Positions 1 to 5,677 of a DNA stretch of 8,108 bases are shown here, one piece after another. This DNA comes from Clostridia bacterium (GTDB taxonomy: Bacteria > Bacillota > Clostridia > CAKSNL01 > HGM11501), in assembly GCA_030535815.1 (NCBI GenBank), contig JAUNRD010000012.1, forward strand, positions 1-8,108. The letters are read 5' to 3'. The notes beneath the pieces are model-generated. The model had not been told where the DNA came from. It saw nothing but the letters and a program-made list of their open reading frames with translations, and made no database searches. The translations under genes and the position numbers were made by a program. How positions within the stretch are numbered: the stretch's first letter is position 1; each line of letters opens with the position of its first letter.

Positions 1-1161
1 CTTAGAATGGAATTACTTGACGATTACAGAAAGGCAATTTCGGAGGAAACAGGCGTTCCTTTTAAAAACATCATAATATGCTCAACCCATACTCACACAG
101 GCCCTTCCAGCAAGGATGTTGAAATGTGCGAGAAAGTGGGAAAATATCTTATATTCCTTAAGGAAAAAATTAAGGAAGCAGCAAAACTTGCCGTTTCTGA
201 CCTTACCGATGCCAAAATGGGCTATGGTATAGGCGAGGCTAAAAATATATCCTTCGGCAGACGCTACGTTATGAAGGACGGAAGCATAAAAACCAATCCC
301 GGTGTAAATAATCCCGACATAGTAAAACCTCTCGGCATTGTCGATGAGCGTGTAAGCGTATTAAGATTTGACCGAACAGACGGCAAAACCTTAATTTTTA
401 CAAACTTCACCACTCATCCCGACGTTGTTGGCGGAAGCAAAATATCTTCTGACTGGCCCGGCCTTACAAGAAGGACCGTTGAAAAGGTTATTGATAACTC
501 CCTGTGCATCGTTGTAAACGGGGCAGAGGGCGATGTAAACCACGTCAATGTAAACCCCAAGGGCGGCGACTTTAACGGAATGTTTAATGATTTTGACGAT
601 GTTGCCCGCGGCTATAGCCACGCACAGCATATGGCAAATGTGGTAACAGGCGGTGTGCTTCAGTGCTTCTGCAAGGTAAACTATGTGGATGTGGATGAAA
701 TCAGTGCCAAAGCAAAGGTGGTAGAAATTGCATCCAATATGCCAAAACCCTCGGATATGGCGGAGGCTCACAGAATAAACGAGCTTCATAAGGCAGGTAA
801 GGACTCAGAAATTCCCTATACAGGAATGATGCTTACAACCGTTGTTGCCGAGGCGGCAAGAATGGTGGCGCTTGAGCACGGTCCCGAAAGCTTCCCGATG
901 AACATAAATGCGGTGTCATTAGGAAAGGTTGCCTTTGTGACAATACCCGGTGAAGGCTTTACAAATATCGGTCTTGCCCTTAAAGATACAGAAGGCTTTG
1001 ATCTGGTTATCCCGATAGGTCTCGCCAACGGCTATGAAGGATATTTTCCCATGAAGGATTCCTATGAAGAGGGCGGATATGAGGCAAGAAGCTCACGCTT
1101 CCGCGCGGGCGTTGCAGAGCATATAATCGAAGAAGGAAAGGCTTTAATAAAAGCACTTTAA
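1..1161 (+). CDS. Neutral/alkaline ceramidase-like metallohydrolase, 5' end outside window
   Basis: The reading frame is open from base 1, so the ATG at base 7 is almost certainly internal. Neutral ceramidase-family proteins normally have several dozen more residues before the His motif. Counting from that Met, STHTHTGP at 26-33 is the family's hallmark zinc motif. His137 in TTHPD, Glu316 in IPGEGF and Tyr343 or Tyr346 in NGYEGYFP match the positions of the remaining zinc ligands in characterised neutral ceramidases, and SSDWPG at 147-152 is also family-typical. In place of the catalytic-serine loop (Ser followed by Pro-Asn in true ceramidases) I read NGAEGDVNHVN at 171-181, with no serine. 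The fold and metal site are therefore well supported, but ceramide hydrolysis is not; the protein may cleave another amide or act on envelope material. Whether it is secreted cannot be judged without the N-terminus. A terminator follows eight bases after the stop, so this is the last gene of its transcript. Confidence 0.85.
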   Translation, partial: LRMELLDDYRKAISEETGVPFKNIIICSTHTHTGPSSKDVEMCEKVGKYLIFLKEKIKEAAKLAVSDLTDAKMGYGIGEAKNISFGRRYVMKDGSIKTNPGVNNPDIVKPLGIVDERVSVLRFDRTDGKTLIFTNFTTHPDVVGGSKISSDWPGLTRRTVEKVIDNSLCIVVNGAEGDVNHVNVNPKGGDFNGMFNDFDDVARGYSHAQHMANVVTGGVLQCFCKVNYVDVDEISAKAKVVEIASNMPKPSDMAEAHRINELHKAGKDSEIPYTGMMLTTVVAEAARMVALEHGPESFPMNINAVSLGKVAFVTIPGEGFTNIGLALKDTEGFDLVIPIGLANGYEGYFPMKDSYEEGGYEARSSRFRAGVAEHIIEEGKALIKAL

Positions 1162-1168
1162 GATTAAG

Positions 1169-1201
1169 ATAACAGAAGCTGTTTGCTTCTGTTATTTTTT
1201 T
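1169..1201 (+). terminator. Rho-independent terminator after the ceramidase-like gene
   Basis: Bases 1169-1179 pair with 1185-1195, an 11-bp stem centred on ACAGAAGC/GCTTCTGT, around a five-base loop. A run of T follows at 1195-1201. It separates the ceramidase-like gene from the transporter unit. Confidence 0.9.
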
Positions 1202-1295
1202 AACACATTAAAGTTTTTAATACCTATTAATATGGCTATAAATAAAAGTTATAATGTTGATAATATTTAAAGATAGCGAAAAAAGGGTCTTAAGT

Positions 1296-1324
1296 TTGAC
1301 AGATGGGCATATTTATGATAAAAT
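1296..1324 (+). promoter_or_regulatory. Sigma-A-type promoter of the TAXI-TRAP unit
   Basis: A perfect -35 element TTGACA (1296-1301) is followed after 17 bases by TAAAAT (1319-1324), five of six matches to the -10 consensus. Transcription would start near 1331, giving a short leader of about 25 bases before the ATG at 1356. The rest of the 1202-1355 gap is AT-rich and shows only one short inverted repeat (ATTAAA...TTTAAT, 1207-1221), with no convincing operator or riboswitch. Confidence 0.75.
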
Positions 1325-1355
1325 AAAGGCATCTATTTTGAAAGGATGATAATAA

Positions 1356-2312
1356 ATGAAAAAGTTAATGGCAATCATTATGGCTGTTGCAATGGTATTT
1401 GCTCTTGCAGCTTGCGGCACAGCCGGAACAAAAATGACAATGGGCACAGGCGGTACTTCCGGTACATACTACGGTTACGGCGGTGTACTCGGTCAGTATA
1501 TCACCAACAATGCAGGTATCGGCGTAACAGTTGTTTCCACCGACGGTTCCAAGGCTAACATTCAGGGTATCGCAGCAGGAAACTATCAGCTTGGTACAGT
1601 TCAGTCCGACGTTATGTCCTATGCCTGGGAAGGCACACGTTCCTTCGAAACAGAAGGCAAGATTGATTCCTTCCGTACAGTTGCAGGACTCTATGCAGAA
1701 TCTGTTCAGCTTGTAACAATGGATCCCGAAATCAAGAGCGTAGCTGACCTTAAGGGTAAGTCTGTTTCCATCGGTGCTCCCGGTTCCGGCGTATACTTCA
1801 ACGCAGTTGACGTACTTACAGCAGCAGGTCTTACAGAAGAAGACATCAATGCTCAGTACCAGTCCTTCGCTGATAGTGCAGATGCATTAAAGGACGGTAA
1901 GATTGACGCGGCGTTTATCGTTGCAGGTGCGCCCACTCCCGCAATCACCGAGCTTTGCACAACAAACAGCGCATATCTTGTTCCCATCGACGGTGAAGTT
2001 GCAGAAGCTCTTATGGCTTCCTGCCCCTTCTACACAACATACACAATTCCCGCAGGAACATATGCCGGTCAGGAAGCTGATGTAACAACAGTTACTGTTA
2101 AGGCAACTCTTATAGTAAGCGCAAGCGCAACAGAAGAGGATGTATACAACCTTACAGCTGCAATTTTCAATAATATCGAAGCAATCACCGCTGAAAATGC
2201 AAAGGGCGCAGAATTAAGCCTTGAAAACGCAACAAGCGGTATGACCGTTCCGTTCCATGCAGGCGCTGCAAAGTACTTCGCTGAAAAAGGAATCGAAGTT
2301 GTTACAGAATAA
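1356..2312 (+). CDS. TAXI-family TRAP transporter substrate-binding lipoprotein
   Basis: This is the extracytoplasmic solute receptor of a TRAP transporter of the TAXI class, which captures a substrate outside the membrane and hands it to the permease encoded next. Residues 1-19 form a lipoprotein signal (MKK, hydrophobic core) ending in the lipobox LAAC, with Cys20 as the lipidation site. The mature protein opens with MGTGGTSGTYYGYGG (29-43), the characteristic TAXI substrate-pocket start. The second lobe contains SVADLKGKSVSIGAPGSG, typical of the family. The length of 318 residues is normal for TAXI proteins. AAAGGATGAT lies just before the ATG, and the lipoprotein signal fixes the start. 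There are only two arginines, both CGT, whereas neighbouring genes use AGA and CGA freely, which fits high expression. Few TAXI receptors have been characterised and the ligand cannot be inferred here; carboxylates and amino acids such as glutamate are known examples. Confidence 0.93.
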   Translation: MKKLMAIIMAVAMVFALAACGTAGTKMTMGTGGTSGTYYGYGGVLGQYITNNAGIGVTVVSTDGSKANIQGIAAGNYQLGTVQSDVMSYAWEGTRSFETEGKIDSFRTVAGLYAESVQLVTMDPEIKSVADLKGKSVSIGAPGSGVYFNAVDVLTAAGLTEEDINAQYQSFADSADALKDGKIDAAFIVAGAPTPAITELCTTNSAYLVPIDGEVAEALMASCPFYTTYTIPAGTYAGQEADVTTVTVKATLIVSASATEEDVYNLTAAIFNNIEAITAENAKGAELSLENATSGMTVPFHAGAAKYFAEKGIEVVTE

Positions 2313-2327
2313 TTCATGAAAAAATAT

Positions 2328-2356
2328 AACGGCTGCGACGGTAAGTCGCAGCCGTT
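2328..2356 (+). promoter_or_regulatory. Strong intercistronic hairpin between receptor and permease genes
   Basis: Bases 2328-2339 are perfectly complementary to 2345-2356, a 12-bp GC-rich stem (ACGGCTGCGAC/GTCGCAGCCGT plus one A-T pair) with a five-base GGTAA loop. No U-run follows, so it is probably not an efficient intrinsic terminator. It sits 16 bases after the receptor stop and 37 bases before the permease start. The likely role is to protect the 3' end of the receptor mRNA, or to lower permease expression so that receptor is made in excess. That role is inferred from position and structure. Confidence 0.7.
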
Positions 2357-2393
2357 TATCAAGAGATAAAGATACATCCCTGGAGGTTTTTAG

Positions 2394-4337
2394 ATGTTTT
2401 TCAAAAAGAAAGCACCGGCACCTGACGCTCCTATGGACTTGGATGCGGTGATGAAAAAGTTTGACCGAGAGTCAAACGTAAGAATCTGGGAAGGCGTTCC
2501 TAAAATTTTGGTTAGTGCAATTCTTGCGATTTTTTCGCTTTTTTGCATATATGTAACTCTTTTTGCCACCTGGCTTGAGGAAATTCGTCTCACATCCTTT
2601 GTGGCATTTATCCTGTTTCTGGCATATCTTGTATATCCTGCAAAAAAGGGTAAACAGAGAGTAAACTATATGCCGTGGTATGATATCGTTCTTATGATTG
2701 CAGGTACGGCGGCATTTTTATACTTTACCGCAAATGCCTATACAATCATCCAGCAGGGAAGTAACTTCGCCTGGTATCAGATTTTAATAGGTTTAGTCGG
2801 AATCATCTCCCTTGGAGAGGCGTGCAGACGAAGTGTTGGTCTTCCCATCATAATTGTGGCAGGCTGCTTTATATTGTATGCGCTCTTCTTCGGACTTTCC
2901 AATCCGTCATTTGCAGGAAAGCTTAACTATACAGTACACTACCTTTTCTACGGAAAAGAGGGTATACTATCAACCCCCGTTAACGTATGCTCTAAGTTCA
3001 TCGTTGTATTCATTATCTTCGGTGCCTTTCTGGAGCGTACCGGAATTGCGGATTTCTTTATTAAAATCTCCAATTCCGTGGTTGGCGGTTTCTCCGGCGG
3101 TCCCGCCAAGGTTGCGGTTGTTGCAAGCGCAATGGAGGGTATGGTATCGGGGTCTTCCGTTGCCAATACCGTTGGCTCCGGTTCCGTTACAATTCCCCTT
3201 ATGAAGAGAACAGGCTATAAGCCTGAATTTGCGGCGGCGGCAGAAGCTTCGGCTTCAACAGGCGGACAGATAATGCCTCCCATCATGGGTGCGGCGGCAT
3301 TCTTAATGGCGGACTATTTAGGCGTTCCCTACAGTAACATTGTTGTAAGGGCAATACTTCCTGCGGTTTTATATTTTGCGGGCGTATTTATCTCCGTTCA
3401 TTTAGAGGCTAAAAAGGAAGGCTTAAAGGGCTTAAGCCGTGAAGAGCTTCCTAAGTTTTTACCGCTTCTTAAAAAGATTTACCTTCTTTTGCCCCTGGTT
3501 GTGCTTGTGTATCTTGTTGGTACAAGCCAGCGCTCCATCCAGTATGCGGCGGCAATAGCAATCGTTGTGGCGATAGTTGTAAGTCTTTTCAATAAGGGAA
3601 ACCGAATCACCCCCAAGAGACTTTTTGAAGCATTGGCTGCAGGAGGTCAGGGAATGATAGCCGTTGCGGCAGCCTGCGGTGTGGCAGGCATCATTGCAGG
3701 TACCATCACAATGACAGGTCTTGCAAATATAATGATTAACGGTATCGTTGCCCTTGCGGGAAATCATGTAATAATTGCCCTTTTCTTAACTATGCTTTGC
3801 TGTATAGTGCTTGGTATGGGCGTTCCCACAACTGCAAACTACTGCATTATGGCGGCAACCTGCGCGCCCATCCTTGTTCGTATGGGCGTTCCGGATATTG
3901 CGGCACACTTCTTTGTGTTCTACTTCGGTATTGTTGCCGACCTTACACCGCCCGTTGCCCTTGCGGCATATGCCGGTGCGGCAATTGCACAGGCAAATCC
4001 GATGAAAACGGCGTTTACGGCAACAAAGCTTGCAATCGGCGCATTTATCGTGCCCTATGTATTTGCACTTAATCCCGCAATGCTCTTTATTGATACCACG
4101 GCCTTTGAGGTAGTGCTTATCTGTATCACATCTCTTGTAGGTATCTATGCGGTTGCATCCTCGCTTGAAGGCTATATGTTCACCAATATGCACTGGTATC
4201 AAAGAATAATGAGCTTAGTCGGCGGACTTTTGCTTATCTATCCCGGATATGTAACAGATGCCATTGGACTTGGTTTGGTTGCAATTACAACGATAATGCA
4301 GATTATCGAAAAGAAATCAGCTAAAACTTTAGCGTAA
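2394..4337 (+). CDS. TRAP transporter permease, fused 4TM/12TM (DctQM-type) of the TAXI class
   Basis: This integral membrane protein couples uptake of the receptor-bound substrate to an ion gradient, as TRAP permeases do (usually sodium). At 647 residues it matches the fused architecture in which the small DctQ-like and large DctM-like subunits form one chain. Hydrophobic segments near 36-60, 66-82, 97-116, 127-142 and 150-168 make up the N-terminal part; the DctM-like part runs from about 195 to 637. Family motifs are clear: EGMVSGSSVANTVGSG (248-263), ASTGGQIMPPIMGAAAF (287-303), GMGVPTTANYCIMA (474-487) and DLTPPVALAAYAGAAIA (516-532). TGGAGG at 2381-2386 lies seven bases before the ATG and fixes the start. 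The N-terminus is cytosolic-looking (FFKKK, then charged residues). The gene is complete and should be co-transcribed with the receptor from the promoter at 1296. Confidence 0.95.
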   Translation: MFFKKKAPAPDAPMDLDAVMKKFDRESNVRIWEGVPKILVSAILAIFSLFCIYVTLFATWLEEIRLTSFVAFILFLAYLVYPAKKGKQRVNYMPWYDIVLMIAGTAAFLYFTANAYTIIQQGSNFAWYQILIGLVGIISLGEACRRSVGLPIIIVAGCFILYALFFGLSNPSFAGKLNYTVHYLFYGKEGILSTPVNVCSKFIVVFIIFGAFLERTGIADFFIKISNSVVGGFSGGPAKVAVVASAMEGMVSGSSVANTVGSGSVTIPLMKRTGYKPEFAAAAEASASTGGQIMPPIMGAAAFLMADYLGVPYSNIVVRAILPAVLYFAGVFISVHLEAKKEGLKGLSREELPKFLPLLKKIYLLLPLVVLVYLVGTSQRSIQYAAAIAIVVAIVVSLFNKGNRITPKRLFEALAAGGQGMIAVAAACGVAGIIAGTITMTGLANIMINGIVALAGNHVIIALFLTMLCCIVLGMGVPTTANYCIMAATCAPILVRMGVPDIAAHFFVFYFGIVADLTPPVALAAYAGAAIAQANPMKTAFTATKLAIGAFIVPYVFALNPAMLFIDTTAFEVVLICITSLVGIYAVASSLEGYMFTNMHWYQRIMSLVGGLLLIYPGYVTDAIGLGLVAITTIMQIIEKKSAKTLA

Positions 4338-4340
4338 ATT

Positions 4341-4377
4341 AAAAGGCAATCTCGTTAAAAGAGATTGCCTTTTTTTT
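4341..4377 (+). terminator. Rho-independent terminator ending the TRAP unit
   Basis: AAAAGGCAATCTC (4341-4353) pairs perfectly with GAGATTGCCTTTT (4361-4373) around a seven-base loop, and T continues to 4377. It begins three bases after the permease stop codon. The flanking A-run and T-run would allow some termination in both directions. Its 3' arm overlaps the -35 element proposed for the next gene. Confidence 0.95.
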
Positions 4378-4393
4378 ATATTTATGTTATAAT
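4365..4393 (+). promoter_or_regulatory. Extended -10 promoter of the PIG-L/GtrA pair
   Basis: TATAAT at 4388-4393 is a perfect -10, preceded by TGT to give the extended TGnTATAAT form. Exactly 17 bases upstream is TTGCCT (4365-4370), a four-of-six -35 that lies inside the 3' arm of the preceding terminator. The predicted start near 4400 leaves about 24 bases of leader before the ATG at 4424. Confidence 0.7.
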
Positions 4394-4423
4394 TTTATAT
4401 AATAAAAGGGGAAGGGTGGTATT

Positions 4424-5131
4424 ATGAGAATACTTGCTGTTATGTGTCATCCCGATGATATGGAGCTTTGCTGCGGAGGGACACTTATTAAATATAAAAA
4501 GCAGGGGCACGAGGTTTTCGTGTGCCATGTTGCCAACGGAAATATGGGGCACGTGGAAATTATGCCCGAGGAGCTTCGGGAAATAAGGGCAAAGGAAGCA
4601 AAAAAGTCCTGCGATATGGCGGGCTTTCGCCTCATTTCGGCGGACATCGGTGACCTTACGGTAAACAGCGGAAACGAAGAGCAGTTAAGTAAAATGATTG
4701 CAATTATCCGCTATGCAAAGCCTGATGTTATTATCACTCATTCTCCGGATGACTACTGCTCCGACCACGTGGAGACATCCAAATTAGTGTTTAAGGCATC
4801 CTTTGATGCATCCTGTCCGCACTTTATGCCGCACCTTGGGGAGGCAACGGCAGTTACGCCCATTTACTATTCCGATACAGATTCGGGTATGAACTTTATC
4901 CCGACGGAATATGTGGATATAACAGAGGAAATGGAATTAAATGAAAAGATGCTCTCCTGCCACGAAAGTCAGGCTAAGTGGCTAAAAGACCACGACGGAA
5001 TTGATGTGGTGGAAGAGCAAAGAAAGCTTGCCGCCTTAAGGGGAACGCAGTGCGGAGTTAAATATGCCGAGGGCTTTACCCCGCTGATTGCATCGCAAAG
5101 AATGCGCCCTTACAGGGTGTTGCCGCAATAA
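4424..5131 (+). CDS. PIG-L (LmbE-like) zinc-dependent N-deacetylase
   Basis: Members of this family remove N-acetyl groups from amino sugars attached to a lipid, inositol, thiol-sugar or antibiotic. Near the N-terminus MCHPDDMELCCGGTL (7-21) carries the family signature: His9 and Asp12 are expected zinc ligands and Asp11 the catalytic base. HSPDDYCSDHVE (106-117) supplies the second conserved block, with His115 as the expected third ligand. The length of 235 residues is typical, and no signal peptide or membrane segment is seen, so it should act in the cytoplasm. A purine-rich stretch (AAGGGGAAGGGTGG) precedes the ATG; no better start exists upstream. gtrA begins 16 bases after its stop, which argues for an operon and for a lipid-linked sugar substrate (inference). 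It could instead be a BshB- or MshB-like enzyme of thiol metabolism, but nothing nearby supports that. Confidence 0.9.
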   Translation: MRILAVMCHPDDMELCCGGTLIKYKKQGHEVFVCHVANGNMGHVEIMPEELREIRAKEAKKSCDMAGFRLISADIGDLTVNSGNEEQLSKMIAIIRYAKPDVIITHSPDDYCSDHVETSKLVFKASFDASCPHFMPHLGEATAVTPIYYSDTDSGMNFIPTEYVDITEEMELNEKMLSCHESQAKWLKDHDGIDVVEEQRKLAALRGTQCGVKYAEGFTPLIASQRMRPYRVLPQ

Positions 5132-5147
5132 TCATAGGGGTGAGAAA

Positions 5148-5558
5148 ATGGAAAAATCAAATATTATACAAATGGTTAAGTTTACACTGTTTTCAATTTC
5201 GGCAGGGATTATTCAGGTAGTATCCTTTACCCTGATGAATGAGCTTTTAACGCTTCCGTACTGGCCGGCGTATCTTGTGTCGCTCATCCTTTCAATAGTG
5301 TGGAATTTCACCTTCAACAGAAGGTATACCTTCAAGTCTGCCGCAAATGTGCCGGTTGCAATGGCGAAACTTTTCGGATTTTATGCGGTGTTTACTCCGC
5401 TTTCAACCTATCTCGGACATCTTGCGGATGTGGCAGAAGTAAATGAGTATATCATTCTTATTGTAACAATGCTTTCTAATTTTGTACTGGAGTTTTTGTT
5501 CAGCAAATTTGTTATTTATAAAAATCAGGAGAATACTCTTGCGGTGAAGGAGAAGTAA
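5148..5558 (+). CDS. GtrA-family membrane protein (probable lipid-linked sugar translocase)
   Basis: GtrA-like proteins are small four-helix membrane proteins thought to move undecaprenyl-phosphate-linked sugars across the membrane for O-antigen, teichoic acid or other envelope decoration. This one has 136 residues with hydrophobic segments near 8-29, 38-56, 71-90 and 101-122, the expected four. WNFTFNRRYTF (52-62) is the conserved GtrA motif after helix 2, and the C-terminal FLFSKFVIYK is also typical. An in-frame ATG at 5088 would add 20 residues lying inside the deacetylase gene. AGGGG (5136-5140) is placed correctly for the ATG at 5148, so I chose that one. The gene follows the PIG-L gene by 16 bases, and no glycosyltransferase, the usual GtrA partner, is visible. 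A ribosome binding site and a gene stump follow immediately. Confidence 0.9.
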   Translation: MEKSNIIQMVKFTLFSISAGIIQVVSFTLMNELLTLPYWPAYLVSLILSIVWNFTFNRRYTFKSAANVPVAMAKLFGFYAVFTPLSTYLGHLADVAEVNEYIILIVTMLSNFVLEFLFSKFVIYKNQENTLAVKEK

Positions 5559-5559
5559 G

Positions 5560-5634
5560 ATGAAATTTACAATAGCGATAGATTCTAAGCAATCCCTAAA
5601 AAAGGGATTGCTTTTTTTTTTTTTGGTGCTATAA
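5560..5634 (+). pseudogene. Remnant of a second glycerate kinase gene (5' end only)
   Basis: An ATG one base after the gtrA stop is preceded by AAGGAGAAG with ideal spacing and opens a frame of 24 codons. Its first nine residues, MKFTIAIDS, match the first nine of the intact kinase downstream (MKVTVAIDS). At DNA level 23 of 27 bases are identical (5560-5586 against 6634-6660), with a further AGTAA shared just upstream. The next residues, KQSL, still resemble the kinase's FKGSL with one codon missing; the frame then reads through a terminator hairpin and poly-T and stops at 5632. No kinase sequence follows. I read it as the stump of a kinase gene that once followed gtrA in the operon. The alternative is a short leader peptide that resembles the kinase start by chance or by duplication. 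Confidence 0.6.
5587..5624 (+). terminator. Rho-independent terminator after gtrA and the kinase stump
   Basis: AAGCAATCCCT (5587-5597) pairs perfectly with AGGGATTGCTT (5603-5613) around an AAAAA loop. It is followed by one of the longest T runs in the window, 13 in a row at 5612-5624. It lies inside the remnant frame that starts at 5560 and overlaps the next promoter. Confidence 0.95.
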
Positions 5635-5635
5635 T
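5608..5635 (+). promoter_or_regulatory. Extended -10 promoter with poly-T spacer, for the TIM-barrel/kinase operon
   Basis: TATAAT (5630-5635) is a perfect -10 and is preceded by TGC, giving the extended form. TTGCTT (5608-5613) lies 16 bases upstream as a -35 and is also the end of the terminator stem. Eleven of the 16 spacer bases are T in one uninterrupted run. Transcription should start near 5642, about 36 bases before the ATG at 5678. Confidence 0.7.
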
Positions 5636-5677
5636 GAACTTAGTTTAGTGATTTATAAGTTTGAAGGGGGTAAAAAA

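Noticed and set aside
391..789. Minus-strand frame of 132 codons inside the ceramidase-like gene
   Set aside because: The + strand protein shows clear family motifs throughout this stretch; the reverse frame has none and no start signal.
2328..2356. The hairpin as an intrinsic terminator
   Set aside because: It is followed by TATCAAGAG instead of a U-run, and the permease gene downstream has no promoter that I can see, so read-through is required.
2316..2369. Seventeen-codon frame (begins MKKYNGCDGK) spanning the intercistronic hairpin
   Set aside because: No Shine-Dalgarno sequence precedes its ATG, and its coding span is mostly the hairpin itself, so RNA structure explains the sequence better.
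3459..4202. Two long minus-strand frames rich in Cys, His and Lys
   Set aside because: They lie opposite the DctM-like part of the permease gene and are a codon-usage mirror of its Ala, Gly and Thr codons. They have no ribosome binding site and no recognisable family.
5088..5147. Upstream ATG start for gtrA overlapping the PIG-L gene
   Set aside because: The added residues (MHRKECALTGCC...) do not look like a GtrA N-terminus, and a good ribosome binding site precedes the ATG at 5148.
5648..5677. Upstream GTG start for the TIM-barrel gene
   Set aside because: It lacks its own ribosome binding site and would bury AAGGGGG (5664-5670), which is ideally spaced from the ATG at 5678.
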